DNA of 64,000 nucleotides from an uncultured Winogradskyella sp. (GTDB lineage Bacteria; Bacteroidota; Bacteroidia; Flavobacteriales; Flavobacteriaceae): NCBI RefSeq assembly GCF_947495255.1, contig NZ_CANLYI010000008.1, positions 124,001 to 188,000 of the forward strand, read 5' to 3'. Shown piece by piece: positions 18,201 to 28,620 of this stretch (position 1 is its first letter; each line of letters starts with the position of its first letter). The notes under the pieces were generated by a model. It saw only the letters and a program-made list of their open reading frames with translations, ran no database searches and was not told where the DNA came from. The position numbers and the translations under genes were made by a program.

Positions 18201-21200
18201 CCAATATCCTGATTAAAAGTATCTGCATTAAAAAACATCGCAGCCATGTTAGTTACACTACTCGTATTCCAACTACTAATATTTTGATTGAAAAGAAGTG
18301 CATAAGCGAACGTACCATCCATTCTATTAACATTTCCAGTATTCCAATTACTAAGGTTTTGATTGAATATATCTGTACGAAAGAACATACTATTCATATC
18401 AGTAACATTACTCGTATTCCAATTACCTATATCTTGATTAAAGATTGAAGCTTCAGCAAACATTTCACCCATAGTAGTTACGCTACTGGTATCCCATGCA
18501 CTTATGTTTCCATTAAAATTATTAGCCACCCTAAACATGGTAAACATGTTAGTCACGTTACCAGTATTCCAACTGTTTAAATCCTGATTAAAACTTGAAG
18601 CTTCGTTAAACATTCCAGACATATTAGTAACTAAAGAAACATTCCAAGTGTTAATATCTTGATTGAATTGTTGTGCCAGAGCAAACGTCCTTGACATATT
18701 AGTGACGTTGCTTGTATCCCAAGACGTAATATCGTTGTTAAAAACGGTTGCTCCTTCAAATAACGATTCCATAGATTGAACATTTTCTGTGTTCCAATTC
18801 CAATTACCTATACCGCCTCCTAGGGAAGTTGCATTGGTAAACATGCGCCACATGGATGTAACACTACTAAGATTAGGTATGTCTGAAGCATTAATAACTA
18901 AGTTTGAACAGCCCTCAAAAGCTCTTTGCATAGACGTCCATAGGTTACAACCCCATTGATCTACAGACAATAGTTTTTGCGCATTTGCTGTATTAGAAGT
19001 CATATATATTCTTGGAAACGTACCTGTTATAGTAACTTGATAATTGTTAGCAATTACATAAGTATGACTTGTATCTCCTGTAGCTCCAACAGTTGTATTA
19101 CCATCTCCCCAATCGATATTATAATTATAAATTTCACCCTCATTGCTAGTTGGTATGGTTATACTTTCATTAGGTGATATAGTTTCCCAAGTGGTGATAA
19201 ACTCGCAGCCATCATCAATAGTTAATAAAAAGGATTCTTCTGAATAACAATCTGGACTTGGACTATCGTAAATATAAAGTGTTATTGGATATGATGGAAA
19301 ATCTGAATAATTAATAACATCACCAGCAGTATATATTGTACCTGTACCATCTGGACCTGTGTAATAGGCTTCGTTACCCGAAAGGTTTACTCCTGTAATA
19401 GCTGGAAATGTAAAACTACCAGACGCGTTTTGATCTACTAAATCATCAATTGTTGGTCCTGCAAAACCACCGTCAGTAAAATTCCAGTTATCACTTGCAA
19501 TCATATTAGCTCTTGCTGCTTCACCTTCACAATATCTACTAAAGCCTCCATTAAAATATAGGTTAGGTTGTAAATTTTGAGCATTCCAACCAATCAACAA
19601 ACTATCATAATTTGCAATAGATAATGTATCATTAAAAAATATCGCATCAAAAACAGTGACATTCTCAACATTCCAATTACCTAAATCTTGATCAAAACTT
19701 ATAGCATTGTAAAACATATTAAACATGTTTGTTACACCACTTGTATTCCAACTACCAATATTTTGATTAAAAACAATAGCATCATTAAACATTCTACTCA
19801 TATTGATAACAGAACTCGTATCCCAATTTTCTAAATTTTGATTGAATGAACTACAACCGTTAAACATATTTGCCATATTAAGAACATTGGAAACATTCCA
19901 ATTTCCTATATCTTGATTAAAATTAATGGCATCTTGAAACATATTCTGCATTGCTACCACGCTACTAGTGTCCCAAGATCCTATATCTTGATTAAAATTA
20001 GTGGCATCGTTAAACATAACTTGCATTGTGGTAACTGAACTAGTATCCCAAGTTCCTATATCTTGATTAAAATTAGTAGCATGGTTAAACATAGTAGACA
20101 TTATTTCAACACTACTTGTAACCCAAGAACCTATATCTTGATTGAATGTTTCAGCACCAGAAAACATATTATACATATCTATTACACTACTTGTATCCCA
20201 ACTTCCTATATCTTGGTTAAAAACACTTGCACCATGAAACATCCTGGCCATAGAGGTAACATTACCGGTATCCCAACTCCAATTACCTATTCCTCCTCCT
20301 AATGATGTACAATTAAAAAACATAGATTCCATTTCCGTGACAGAATATAAATTAGGAACGTCAGGGGCATTAACAACTAAATCTGTACATTCAGAAAAAG
20401 CACTATTCATAGTAATCCAGGAATTACATCCCCATTGATCAATAGCTTTAATTTTTGCTCTATTAACAGCAGTGCTCCCTCCAAAATAGATTCTTGGAAA
20501 AGTACCTGAGATAGTGACTTGATAAGTTCCAGCCGTTACATAACTATGTGTAGCATCTCCATTTTCTCCGGTGGTTATATTTCCATCTCCCCAATCTACA
20601 TCGTAGTTGTAACCCATGCCAGTAGTTGGTATAGTAATGGAATCGTTTGGTGTAGTGGTTTCCCATGTGGTGATGAAAGGGTCTGGTTCTTGGGGAGTTG
20701 ATTCATTTATATATAAATTTGAGATTGGGCCAAGACCAGTTATTAAAACATCAAGATCTCCATCATTTTCTATATCTACAAAATTTACTGAAGAATATAT
20801 GGTATTGACAAAAGGCAAGCCTGTAACTTCCGTAAAAAAACCATAACAATCTTGGGAGTACAGTATGGTGTGCTGGCCTGCATTACTTCCTGTCATTAAA
20901 ATATCCAAATTTCCATCTCCATCAACATCTGCTATGGCTGATTCACCAGAACCTACATTAAGAAATGAATCCGGAGTGTAATGATTAAAATTTCCTAATC
21001 CATCATTTATGAACAAATCTGTGAAATTAGCAGTATTAGAACTACCTGTCATGAAAATATCTTGATCCCCATCATTATCAATATCAGCGAAGTTTACTGA
21101 GCTATTACTAAGCCCAATAAATGGAGTTCCGCTGACCAATGAAAAATTCCCTGATCCGTCATTAGTATAAAGTTTTGTAGATCTTTGGTTAGCAGCTACT

Positions 21201-21862
21201 ATTCCTGAAATTAAAACATCTAAATCTGAGTCCCCATCAACATCAGCAAAATCGACTGAAGAATAACTACTAACAATCTCAAATGGCTGCCCCATAGATT
21301 CTATAAAGTTACCACTCCCATCATTTACATACAGTTTAGTAACTGGATTACCACCCTCATTTCCAACCATTAGGACATCTAAGTCTAGATCGCCATCTAC
21401 ATCAGCAAATGCAACATGACTACCATAGATACCAACAAAAGATGTCCCTAAGGATAAGGTGAAGTTCCCAAATCCATCATTTAAATAAAGCTCTGTAACA
21501 CCAGAGATTACTCCTCCATCTTCTCCAGTAATAAGAACATCCATGTCATTATCGCCATCTACATCTGCAAAATCTACAGTTCCATCACCTACGGGTGTAA
21601 AAGGTGTCCCTAGTACTAAAGAAAAATTCCCTAACCCATCATTTAAATAAAGTTTTGCATTATAACTAAGGGTGTTGTCATCCCAACCAATTATTAAGAC
21701 ATCCGAATAAGTATCACCATTGACATCTGCAAAAGCGGCGTCTCCACTAGTCACAGGTATAAATGGCACAGTAGTATCTTCCACAAAAGATATTTGAGCG
21801 TTTACAGTAAAATAAATAAGTGATATTAAGAAAAAAAGAGCCTTTACGCGAAAAGTATGCAT
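15257..21862 (-). CDS. Giant T9SS-secreted surface protein with FG-GAP, BspA/DUF285 and Fn3-like repeats
   Basis: About 2200 residues. I take the start at 21862, giving a clean signal peptide ([23 protein letters not shown], in two readable halves). Then follow: seven FG-GAP/VCBS-type repeats ([15 protein letters not shown]); a PKD-like segment (DWGDGN); a block of about eight BspA/DUF285 repeats (MFN.A..FNQDIG.WDTSSVT.M); a conserved linker ([17 protein letters not shown]); a second copy of the same PKD-BspA-linker module with about ten repeats; seven about 93-residue Fn3-like repeats (CT.L.SP.SG...TW.AV..ATGY); and a type B T9SS sorting domain ([20 protein letters not shown]). The protein is exported through the type IX system and displayed or released; adhesion is a plausible role. 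Confidence 0.93.
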   Translation of the reverse strand: MHTFRVKALFFLISLIYFTVNAQISFVEDTTVPFIPVTSGDAAFADVNGDTYSDVLIIGWDDNTLSYNAKLYLNDGLGNFSLVLGTPFTPVGDGTVDFADVDGDNDMDVLITGEDGGVISGVTELYLNDGFGNFTLSLGTSFVGIYGSHVAFADVDGDLDLDVLMVGNEGGNPVTKLYVNDGSGNFIESMGQPFEIVSSYSSVDFADVDGDSDLDVLISGIVAANQRSTKLYTNDGSGNFSLVSGTPFIGLSNSSVNFADIDNDGDQDIFMTGSSNTANFTDLFINDGLGNFNHYTPDSFLNVGSGESAIADVDGDGNLDILMTGSNAGQHTILYSQDCYGFFTEVTGLPFVNTIYSSVNFVDIENDGDLDVLITGLGPISNLYINESTPQEPDPFITTWETTTPNDSITIPTTGMGYNYDVDWGDGNITTGENGDATHSYVTAGTYQVTISGTFPRIYFGGSTAVNRAKIKAIDQWGCNSWITMNSAFSECTDLVVNAPDVPNLYSVTEMESMFFNCTSLGGGIGNWSWDTGNVTSMARMFHGASVFNQDIGSWDTSSVIDMYNMFSGAETFNQDIGSWVTSSVEIMSTMFNHATNFNQDIGTWDTSSVTTMQVMFNDATNFNQDIGSWDTSSVVAMQNMFQDAINFNQDIGNWNVSNVLNMANMFNGCSSFNQNLENWDTSSVINMSRMFNDAIVFNQNIGSWNTSGVTNMFNMFYNAISFDQDLGNWNVENVTVFDAIFFNDTLSIANYDSLLIGWNAQNLQPNLYFNGGFSRYCEGEAARANMIASDNWNFTDGGFAGPTIDDLVDQNASGSFTFPAITGVNLSGNEAYYTGPDGTGTIYTAGDVINYSDFPSYPITLYIYDSPSPDCYSEESFLLTIDDGCEFITTWETISPNESITIPTSNEGEIYNYNIDWGDGNTTVGATGDTSHTYVIANNYQVTITGTFPRIYMTSNTANAQKLLSVDQWGCNLWTSMQRAFEGCSNLVINASDIPNLSSVTSMWRMFTNATSLGGGIGNWNWNTENVQSMESLFEGATVFNNDITSWDTSNVTNMSRTFALAQQFNQDINTWNVSLVTNMSGMFNEASSFNQDLNSWNTGNVTNMFTMFRVANNFNGNISAWDTSSVTTMGEMFAEASIFNQDIGNWNTSNVTDMNSMFFRTDIFNQNLSNWNTGNVNRMDGTFAYALLFNQNISSWNTSSVTNMAAMFFNADTFNQDIGSWDTSNVTRMDAMFHDADLFNQNIGNWDTGNVSTMDAMFATAVSFDQDLGAWNVTSLQTAMNIFMNVTLSIANYDSLLIGWNAQNLNLNVPFDGGYSEYCAGAAARANMIASYNWSISDGGFAGPTVDGLLDQTASGSYTLPVITGTNLTGNEAYYTGPDGTGTVYNASDVINYANFPSYPITLYIYDYASPTCFSEEEFLLTITPPLACTNLSSPMSGSINIAIDTNFTWTAVASATGYTITVGTSSGGTDIINGLDVGNVLTYDLPANLPENTTIYVSIIPYNADGDATACTEESFTTEDLLFPPNCTSLSSPTSGSDNIPVDTDLTWTAVTEATGYILSVSTSSGGNDILNAVDVDNVLTYDLPSDLPENTIIYVSIIPYNADGDATGCAEESFTTEDLLFPPNCTSLSSPTSGSVDISVNTDLSWAAVSEATGYTLTVGTSSGSTDIINALDVGNVFTYDLPSDLPDNTQIFVTVIPYNNDGEAAGCAEESFVTELILPECTTLISPLAGDIDVSVATNFNWNSVINATGYRINLGTNTIFFGEFDVGNSLIYDLPFDLPPNTQIFVRIIPYNSNGDAINGCTHESFITGDLPFNLDCTNLNSPLSGTTNVSVSTDISWNAVADATGYTLTVGSESGGFDIINGLDVGNVLTYDLPADLPEDSTIYVSVIPYSADGDATGCSEEIFTTEDLLFPPNCTNLSSPTSGTTNVAIDTDLSWTAVAGATGYILNVGTSTGGTDIINGLDVGNVLTYDLLTDLPEDSTIYVSVIPYSADGDATGCSEEIFTTEDLLALPNCTTLNSPSSGSTSVLVNTDLFWNAVSNATGYILTVGTSSGVNDILNSLDMGNVLTYDLLADLPEDNTIYVSIIPYNADGNAIGCSEESFTTESYKDVIPQFFTPNDDGVNDFWIVPNELNNVSEVIIFNRYGKTMNKMNNSSTGWSWSGNYNGKLLPSSDYWYSILYKDGKILRGHFSLVR

Positions 21863-22167
21863 AATTAGAATGTTGGTTAATAGCACTTTAAGTTATTAAC
21901 AATAAATTAAACCCAAAAGATTTTAATCTTTAAAATTTAATGTTATTCGTCCAAATACTAATAATTAAGATGTACGTCTTTAAAGTATGAAAACGATAAT
22001 TTCTACACACAAAAAATAACAACTAAATTACAAGTAGGACTTGAATCTAATAGTACTGCATCGCTAGATTGTAAAATGTATTATTCTGAAAAAAACTAAT
22101 TTCTAAATGATACAATTTACATTACTCATTTGCCAATTTTAAAACCTCTTATTAAAGAACTTACTAT
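21863..22167. other. Intergenic gap
   Basis: Upstream region of the giant surface-protein gene and downstream of the S41 peptidase gene start region. No gene, hairpin or consensus promoter was identified; sequence is strongly AT-rich. Confidence 0.5.
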
Positions 22168-23775
22168 TTAGTGTTTGCCTTCTAAATCCTCTAAAACCCA
22201 TTCTAATTCCGGGTCCACATTATTTAATCGGTCTTTATATGTTGGAATTATCTCTACATCTGGTATTATACCATAACCATCTGGCGTTACTTTATTAGGT
22301 GCATCAATATGTGCCAATCCTATTCTTGCGCGTACTTTTGTGTTTGGTGCTTCGTAAATCTTATATAATCCGGCTACAGTTCCATTAAACGCTCCTCCTG
22401 TTTCTTCACCTACAAAAGTGGCACGATTATCTCCTCTTAATTTTGTAGATAACAAAGATGAAGCTGAAAAAGAATTACCATTAATAAGCACATAAATTTT
22501 CCCATTGTAGTTTAAAGGATTCGCCTCCTGAGCTTTAGAAGATTTAAACTTATAATACAATTTACCATCTTTTTTACTGGATTTTAAGGCATCCATAGTT
22601 GCCAAAATAGGAGAAAGAACTCCTCCTAAAACTTTTAAAGAATTTGGAGTAGAATTAGCCATTAAGCTTTTTAAAATTGGAAATCTAGTTTTTACCTCAC
22701 TTGGATTTATCATAACAAAATCTTTATCCGTTAAATACGTATAGAGGTAAGTGATTTCTTTTAATCGTCCTCCAAAATTGTTTCGTAAATCAATAATTAA
22801 AGCATCAGCTTTTAATGAATCTATGGCTTTAAAACTCTCGTCATAAAAATCCTCGTACTTATTATTTGAAAAGCCTCTAATTTTTAATAACGCCACAGAA
22901 CTATCCTTACCAATAAAATTCAGATTTCTGGTGTATTCATCTCTAGCAGCAATATAACCGAATTTGGCATTGTGTTTTCTTTTTGCTTTGCGCTCTAGCT
23001 TTTTCGTCTTTTTCTCTGCTTTAGTAAGTCTTATTTTTTTCTTTTTCTTTAAACTCAGCGTATCTAGAGAGATAGAATCCTTTTTTAAATTGGTGGTGTC
23101 CTTTTTAAGAACGCGTTTGTACATTTTTACAAATGTCGAATCTGAATTTCTCAACGTTAAAGTAATACTATCAAAACGGCCTTTGTCTTTGGCATAATAA
23201 TCCATAAAACGATTTCCCGCCACACGTTGATGAAACGTGGTATTAAAACCATCTGAAGCAATAACCTTTGTATAGTCTCTAATTAAATCTTGTGGTTTTT
23301 CATCTTCAACCTTTAAAACTTCTGCATTGATTAAAACAGAATCATTTCCTCTTGCATTTACTATAAAAAGTTTGTCATCTAGATAATCAAAATCTAAATT
23401 ATTGATGTCAAATTTTGTTTTATTTAAAGCCTTTCTTTCTTTTTTAGTAAATCTTTTACTTGGTGGCGACAATGACATGTGACCTTGACCTACATATTTA
23501 GTCACAGCAGCTAATTGCTTATAAAACGTTCTACTATCCATCGGTTCTGTAATGGCATGTTTTAAACTATCGAATTTAAAGTCTAAGATTTCTTTAGAGG
23601 CAAATTGATATAAATGCGGATGGTTACGTTGCAACTGCTCGTACACTTTATCTACATCTTCATGCAAGTCTTCAACAGGATGCAATTTTGTAACTTGGAG
23701 ATTGTGTTTTTCAACACTACCACAAGATGCTAATAAGAATACGACACAAAACGTAAGTAAGATTTTTTGTTTCAT
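22168..23775 (-). CDS. S41 family peptidase lipoprotein
   Basis: 535 residues. An N-terminal lipoprotein signal ends LLASCGS, so the protein is probably anchored in a membrane facing the periplasm. The C-terminal half carries the tail-specific protease (S41) core: ALIIDLRNNFGG, then INGNSFSASSLLS with the catalytic serine near residue 437, and VGEETGGAFNG. An unusual lysine-rich insert (about residues 215-280, KKKKKIRLTKAEKKTKK) separates the N-terminal helical part from the protease core and has low-complexity codon usage. Substrate is unknown. The gene stands alone. Confidence 0.88.
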   Translation of the reverse strand: MKQKILLTFCVVFLLASCGSVEKHNLQVTKLHPVEDLHEDVDKVYEQLQRNHPHLYQFASKEILDFKFDSLKHAITEPMDSRTFYKQLAAVTKYVGQGHMSLSPPSKRFTKKERKALNKTKFDINNLDFDYLDDKLFIVNARGNDSVLINAEVLKVEDEKPQDLIRDYTKVIASDGFNTTFHQRVAGNRFMDYYAKDKGRFDSITLTLRNSDSTFVKMYKRVLKKDTTNLKKDSISLDTLSLKKKKKIRLTKAEKKTKKLERKAKRKHNAKFGYIAARDEYTRNLNFIGKDSSVALLKIRGFSNNKYEDFYDESFKAIDSLKADALIIDLRNNFGGRLKEITYLYTYLTDKDFVMINPSEVKTRFPILKSLMANSTPNSLKVLGGVLSPILATMDALKSSKKDGKLYYKFKSSKAQEANPLNYNGKIYVLINGNSFSASSLLSTKLRGDNRATFVGEETGGAFNGTVAGLYKIYEAPNTKVRARIGLAHIDAPNKVTPDGYGIIPDVEIIPTYKDRLNNVDPELEWVLEDLEGKH

Positions 23776-24077
23776 AGGATGTTTTTTGATTAAGAAATTA
23801 ATTGATGACTACATTATACAATCTAATAGTATAGACGTAAAAATATAAAGAATGGTTGCTTCAACATATTTTTTTAGAATGAGAATTGTAGGTTTTCCTG
23901 TAATTTAGAATAAGAAAAGTCTACTATAATAGAGATTCAGCATAAAAAAAGTCCAAACTTTTAGACTAAATGAATAATCTAAACGAATGGACATATTTTC
24001 CCTAAGTTGCTAATAGCATTTCAAAGTTGCATTTTATTTTACAACCTCACAATACTCAATTTGAGTATTTAACTTAC
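23776..24077. other. Intergenic gap
   Basis: Contains the terminator of the PAS-LuxR gene (listed). The stretch near the S41 start should hold its promoter, but no TAnnTTTG match was found. Confidence 0.5.
23951..23992 (-). terminator. Terminator of the PAS-LuxR gene
   Basis: Imperfect hairpin: outer stem GTCCA / TGGAC and inner TTAGA / TCTAA, followed on the minus strand by T7. It lies about 85 bases past the stop. Confidence 0.6.
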
Positions 24078-24848
24078 TTATAACCAGTGCTGATTTGTTT
24101 TTAACATGCCGATAAGTTCTCCAGTTGAAGAAATATTTAATTTTTTTAGAATATTCCTTCTATGCGTATCTACAGTATGAGAACTTATATTAAGTTTCTC
24201 TGAAATTTCTTTACTTGTTTGGTTTAAAACCAGTAATCGTACCACATCGCGCTCTCTATTACTAATACCCTCATTTAATAATTTTTGAGAGTAATTATTA
24301 AAATAGATGGTTTCATATTCGTTATTAGCATTGAGTAATTTGGCAGATGCTGTTATTTCCATTTTAATATTTGCATCTAAAACCGTGTAATGCGCTAAGC
24401 CTATTACAGGTTTCCCTGCTGAATCGAAAGCCAAAGGTGTTGTATTCTGAATAATATTTACATAAATACCATCGGCATTTTTAATTCTAAAATTCCATGT
24501 ATAATTGGCGTCTTTCCGCTTCACTTCCGGAATCTCACTCAACGTAAATTCCATTAAGGTATTCAGCGCTTCTAACCATGCGTCTATATCATCTGGATGG
24601 ATACGTCTCCAAAAATAGCGCATGCCTTGTGCTTTTAGGTCATCTGGATCAAGGCCTAAACAAGCATGATAGTTTTTACTTATATATTCAAAAGTTAAAT
24701 CTTGAGTATTAGTGATGCAGAAAAATGTAGAACTGTAAGGTAAATATTCATCTAACTCCAAGAATTTTTCTATATGCTCTTTTAGAAAAGGCTTATCGTA
24801 AGATTTAAAGATAAATTTATACAAATCTTTAATATGTGCTTGTCTCAT
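24078..24848 (-). CDS. PAS domain LuxR-type transcriptional regulator
   Basis: 256 residues. The middle (about 35-160) is a PAS-like fold (STFFCITNTQDLTFEYISKNYHACLGLDPDDL, then a PAC-like WNFRIKNADG.Y). The C-terminal 60 residues form a LuxR helix-turn-helix (ISNRERDVVRLLVLNQTSKEISEKLNISSHTVDTHRRNILKKL). No receiver domain or membrane segment is present, so it is likely a one-component regulator sensing a small molecule or redox state. Its gene is the last one before the S41 peptidase on the same strand, with its own terminator. Confidence 0.88.
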   Translation of the reverse strand: MRQAHIKDLYKFIFKSYDKPFLKEHIEKFLELDEYLPYSSTFFCITNTQDLTFEYISKNYHACLGLDPDDLKAQGMRYFWRRIHPDDIDAWLEALNTLMEFTLSEIPEVKRKDANYTWNFRIKNADGIYVNIIQNTTPLAFDSAGKPVIGLAHYTVLDANIKMEITASAKLLNANNEYETIYFNNYSQKLLNEGISNRERDVVRLLVLNQTSKEISEKLNISSHTVDTHRRNILKKLNISSTGELIGMLKTNQHWL

Positions 24849-24943
24849 ATTGTAAAACTATAAAATTTATTGAAAAGAAAATTACATAATTTCCTCAAAT
24901 TAAGCGTATTTCTTACTGTTAAAATCAAAGTAGTAAGTTATTT

Positions 24944-25402
24944 TTAAAGTGTAATAGCTGTAGTGTGTTTCACTTCATTTATCATAAACATACTATGTGT
25001 ACTGCCAATATGGTCAATTTTGGTCAATTTTTCTACCATAAACTCACGGAAAGACTTCATGTCCTTCACTAAAACCTTTAATAAGTAATCATAATCACCA
25101 CTGAGATGGTAACATTCTAATACTTCGTTTAATAAGTTGACTTCACGTTCAAATTTTACAACGTACTCTTGAGAATGCTGTACCAATTTAATATGGCAAA
25201 ACGCTACAAAATCCTTTTGCACTTTACTTTTATCAACTAACGCGACATAATTTTTTACGATACCATTTTTTTCGAGCTTTCTTATACGCTCGTACACGGC
25301 AGTTACCGACAAATTGAGTTGGTGTGCCAAAGCTTTATTGGTTTGCTTACTATCGTTTTGCAGTAAATGCAGAAGTTTTCTATCAATTTCATCAAAAACC
25401 AT
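24944..25402 (-). CDS. Lrp/AsnC family regulator, divergent from a methionine gamma-lyase-like gene
   Basis: 152-residue feast/famine regulator. N-terminal winged helix (DEIDRKLLHLLQNDSKQTNKALAHQLNLSVTAVYERIRKLEKNG) and C-terminal RAM/AsnC ligand-binding domain (ECYHLSGDYDYLLKVLVKDMKSFREFM). It reads away from the PLP-enzyme gene across a 160-base gap. In Pseudomonas putida the Lrp-type MdeR is encoded divergently from the methionine gamma-lyase gene mdeA, and this arrangement repeats that pattern. An amino acid such as methionine is the likely effector. Confidence 0.93.
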   Translation of the reverse strand: MVFDEIDRKLLHLLQNDSKQTNKALAHQLNLSVTAVYERIRKLEKNGIVKNYVALVDKSKVQKDFVAFCHIKLVQHSQEYVVKFEREVNLLNEVLECYHLSGDYDYLLKVLVKDMKSFREFMVEKLTKIDHIGSTHSMFMINEVKHTTAITL

Positions 25403-25455
25403 ACTTGTCTTTTTTTCGGAATGAATGTAATTCTAAATAAAAGTAACGAAAATAT

Positions 25456-25481
25456 AACTATCCAAATACATTATAATAGTT
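25456..25481. promoter_or_regulatory. Possible Lrp-type operator in the divergent gap
   Basis: AACTAT and ATAGTT form an inverted repeat separated by 14 AT-rich bases between the Lrp gene and the PLP-enzyme gene. The location suits shared regulation; short AT-rich repeats also arise by chance. Confidence 0.3.
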
Positions 25482-25562
25482 TATTTATCTAAAGTTACAG
25501 TACTACATTGACAATTACTCTAAAATAAACGATTTTTGATGGTATAAACAAACTAGATAATT

Positions 25563-26762
25563 ATGAAATTTAAACCAGCTAACAATATTCAAGATTTACA
25601 ATACTTTGGAGAATTCGGAGGTGTGAACCCTTCTATTTCAGATTCATCTACCTATACATTTTTATCAGCAAAAACCATGTTCGATACGTTTGAAGGTAAT
25701 GCTGATGGTTGTTACTTATACTCACGTCACTCTTCGCCTTCTAATTTATATTTAGGTGAAGCCTTAGCAGCAATGGAAGGTACAGAAACAGCAACAGTTA
25801 CTGCTTCTGGTATGGGAGCAATTACCCCTGTATTATTGCAACTTTGTGATGCTGGCGAACATGTTGTAAGTAGCAGAACTATTTATGGAGGAACTTATGC
25901 GTTCTTAAAAAACTTTACACCACGTTTAGGTATTGAAACGACGTTTGTAGATATCACAAAACTAGATGTTGTAGAAGCAGCCATCACACCAAAAACAAAA
26001 GTATTGTTTTGCGAAACTGTGAGTAACCCATTATTAGAGGTTGCTGACATCAAAGGTTTAGCAAAATTAGCGAAGAAACACAACATTAAATTGGTCGTAG
26101 ATAACACATTTTCTCCGTTATCAATTTCACCAATTAACCTAGGTGCAGATGTCGTTATTCATAGTTTAACCAAATTTATCAATGGATCTTCAGATACTGT
26201 TGGAGGTGTTGTATGTGGTACGCAAGAATTAATCGACGATTTAAGAAACGTAAACAGTGGCGCTGCTATGTTACTAGGTTCTACAATGGACAGCATGCGT
26301 TCTGCTTCAGTTTTAAAGAATTTAAGAACATTGCATATTAGAATGATGCAACACAGTTATAATGCGACCTATTTAGCAGAAAAATTTGAAAATGACGGTT
26401 TAAAAACGGTATACCCAGGTTTAGCGTCTCACCCATCACATGAGTTGTTTAAATCTATGATGAATGAAAAATACGGTTATGGTGGTATGTTAACTGTAGA
26501 CGTTGGTTCTATAGATAAGGCTAATGCGTTAATGGAATTAATGCAAGAACGTAACTTAGGCTATTTGGCTGTAAGTTTAGGATTTTACAAAACCTTATTT
26601 AGCGCACCAGGAAGTTCTACATCTTCAGAGATTCCTGAAGATGAGCAAGCAGCAATGGGCTTAAGCGATGGTTTAATTCGTTTTTCTATAGGGTTAGATG
26701 CCGATATTGAGCGTACTTACGACATGATGAAAACATGCATGAAAGAATTAGATATTCTTTAA
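25563..26762 (+). CDS. Methionine gamma-lyase-like PLP enzyme (Cys/Met metabolism family)
   Basis: 399-residue PLP enzyme of the trans-sulfuration family. Phosphate-binding YSRHSSPS region, ASGMGAI, RTIYGGTY (about 105-112), VVDNTF with PLP-ring aspartate D180, and SLTKF with Schiff-base lysine K204 are all visible. The family cleaves or exchanges gamma-substituents of Met, Cys, homocysteine or cystathionine. Bacterial methionine gamma-lyases usually have Cys where this protein has Gly in YGGTY, so cystathionine gamma-lyase/synthase activity remains possible. The divergent Lrp gene and the following NhaC-family carrier support a methionine catabolism role. Confidence 0.82.
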   Translation: MKFKPANNIQDLQYFGEFGGVNPSISDSSTYTFLSAKTMFDTFEGNADGCYLYSRHSSPSNLYLGEALAAMEGTETATVTASGMGAITPVLLQLCDAGEHVVSSRTIYGGTYAFLKNFTPRLGIETTFVDITKLDVVEAAITPKTKVLFCETVSNPLLEVADIKGLAKLAKKHNIKLVVDNTFSPLSISPINLGADVVIHSLTKFINGSSDTVGGVVCGTQELIDDLRNVNSGAAMLLGSTMDSMRSASVLKNLRTLHIRMMQHSYNATYLAEKFENDGLKTVYPGLASHPSHELFKSMMNEKYGYGGMLTVDVGSIDKANALMELMQERNLGYLAVSLGFYKTLFSAPGSSTSSEIPEDEQAAMGLSDGLIRFSIGLDADIERTYDMMKTCMKELDIL

Positions 26763-26788
26763 GCAAAAAACACACCTATATAATTAAA

Positions 26789-26830
26789 GGTTAGATTCTT
26801 ATACTACAATAAGAATCTAACCCTTTTTTT
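26789..26830 (+). terminator. Strong terminator after the PLP-enzyme gene
   Basis: Perfect 14-bp stem GGTTAGATTCTTAT / ATAAGAATCTAACC with a 6-base loop, followed by C and eight T. It separates the enzyme gene from the carrier gene, so the carrier needs its own promoter or read-through. Confidence 0.92.
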
Positions 26831-26918
26831 TGTGGTACATTCTATGATTCGTATTCAATTTGCAAATGGCTTAACAAAATCGTAACATTACAGAACTAAA
26901 CTGACTAAAAGAAATTTA

Positions 26919-28412
26919 ATGGAGAGCCAAGATATTAAACCTAGACAGCCACAAGATGAACATATAGTGGAAAATAAAGAACTAAATATATGGGAAGCTC
27001 TCATTCCTGTAATTGCCTTAGTTGCAATGCTAGCCTTCAATGTATTTGTTTATGGTGATGATGCCTTAAGTGGTAGTAATCAATTTGTCTTGCTACTTGG
27101 TGCCGCTGTTGCCGCGATTGTAGGTTATTTTAATAAAGTTTCTTTTAATCAAATGATTGAAGAAGTTGCCGAAAACATTAAATCAACCTCTGGTGCTATC
27201 ATAATTCTTTTAATGGTAGGCGCATTAGCCGGAACATGGTTAATCAGTGGTATTATACCTGCAATGATTTACTATGGCTTACAAATTTTAAACCCTACAA
27301 TATTTCTAGCTGCTTGCGTTGTTATTTGTGCCATTATTTCTATTGCTACTGGGAGTTCTTGGACCACCTCTGCAACAGTTGGTATTGCTCTTATAGGTAT
27401 AGGAGAAGCACTTGGTGTTTCATTAGGTATGACAGCAGGTGCTGTTCTCTCTGGTGCTTATTTTGGTGATAAAATGTCACCTTTAAGTGATACAACAAAC
27501 TTAGCGCCTGCTATGGCAGGTGGTGAACTCTTTTCGCATATTAAATACATGACGCTTACAACGGTACCAACTATCATCGTTACACTAATTGTTTTTATCA
27601 TTTTAGGTTTTACACAAAACACTGAAGGTGCTGCAGACACTTCTACTTTAATCAATGACATTGACAAAACATTTAATATTTCTGGATGGCTATTTTTGGT
27701 TCCTATATTTGTTATTTTTCTTATCGTAAAAAAAACCTCTCCGCTTGTAGCCTTGTTAATAGGAACTTTACTTGGCGGTGTTTTTGCCTTAATATTTCAA
27801 CCGCATATTGTAGCTCAAATTGCTGGTGTAGAAACTTTAACTTTAGAATCTGCTTATAAAGGTGTAATGAATGCAATAACAGTAAATACGAGTATTGAAA
27901 CAGATAATGAAACTTTAAAAAGCTTGTTTGCTGCTTCAGGAAAAGGTATGAGCGGTATGCTAGGTACTATTTGGCTAATTATTTGTGCAATGACCTTTGG
28001 AGGTATTATGGATGCCATTGGAGCATTGTCAAAAATCAGTAAAGCATTACTAAGTTTAGCGTCTTCTACTTTTGGGTTATTTGCAAGTACAGTTGCTAGT
28101 TGTTTAGCTTTAAACGTTACTGCATCAGATCAATACTTAGCATTAGTAGTGCCTGGAAAAATGTTCAAACAAGCCTATGAAGATAAAGGCTTAGCACCTG
28201 AAAACTTAAGTCGTACGTTAGAAGATTCTGGTACGGTAACTTCTGTACTTATTCCTTGGAACACTTGTGGTGCTTACCAAAGTGGTGTTTTAGGGGTTGG
28301 TGTTGGTGAATATTTCATCTATGCTATTTTTAATTGGCTAAGTCCAATCACAACATTAATTTTTGCTGCATTTAGAATTAAAATAAAAATGTTAACAAAA
28401 AAATATAGTTAA
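26919..28412 (+). CDS. nhaC: NhaC-family antiporter / possible methionine carrier
   Basis: 497 residues, about eleven to twelve membrane helices. The hallmark segments of NhaC are visible: GSSWTTSATVGIALIGIGEALG, AGAVLSGAYFGDKMSPLSDTTNLA and a second half with WNTCGAY. NhaC proteins exchange Na+ for H+. Some members of the superfamily (MetT) have been assigned as methionine transporters from regulon evidence. Placed after a methionine gamma-lyase-like gene and a divergent Lrp regulator, either function is possible. The 156-base gap contains a terminator, so co-transcription is not assured. Confidence 0.85.
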   Translation: MESQDIKPRQPQDEHIVENKELNIWEALIPVIALVAMLAFNVFVYGDDALSGSNQFVLLLGAAVAAIVGYFNKVSFNQMIEEVAENIKSTSGAIIILLMVGALAGTWLISGIIPAMIYYGLQILNPTIFLAACVVICAIISIATGSSWTTSATVGIALIGIGEALGVSLGMTAGAVLSGAYFGDKMSPLSDTTNLAPAMAGGELFSHIKYMTLTTVPTIIVTLIVFIILGFTQNTEGAADTSTLINDIDKTFNISGWLFLVPIFVIFLIVKKTSPLVALLIGTLLGGVFALIFQPHIVAQIAGVETLTLESAYKGVMNAITVNTSIETDNETLKSLFAASGKGMSGMLGTIWLIICAMTFGGIMDAIGALSKISKALLSLASSTFGLFASTVASCLALNVTASDQYLALVVPGKMFKQAYEDKGLAPENLSRTLEDSGTVTSVLIPWNTCGAYQSGVLGVGVGEYFIYAIFNWLSPITTLIFAAFRIKIKMLTKKYS

Positions 28413-28574
28413 TACTTCAAGCATTTCCTTCTTTAATTATCAAGTTGACATTTTAAAGCAACTAATATTGTCATTATAGCAATATTTAGACCTGTTTTTT
28501 GATGCCATATACACTTGCTATTTCACTATTCCTTATCATAATCAAATCCTATTTAAAAGTACGATAGGACTTAC

Positions 28575-28582
28575 TAGATTTG
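28575..28582 (+). promoter_or_regulatory. -7 promoter element of the peroxiredoxin operon
   Basis: TAGATTTG fits TAnnTTTG and lies 38 bases upstream of the peroxiredoxin start. No TTG at the expected upstream spacing, so it may depend on an activator. Confidence 0.4.
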
Positions 28583-28620
28583 CATCAGAAAATTAATTAA
28601 CACATTAAAATATAATAAAC

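Noticed and set aside
15648-20846. Plus-strand open frames of 60-98 codons opposite the giant gene
   Set aside because: All lie inside the minus-strand gene, share its repeat periodicity and lack starts or domains of their own.
15257-21862. CRISPR-like or satellite repeats
   Set aside because: The regular repeats are in-frame protein repeats (BspA, Fn3, FG-GAP); unit length and spacing follow protein modules, not repeat-spacer DNA.
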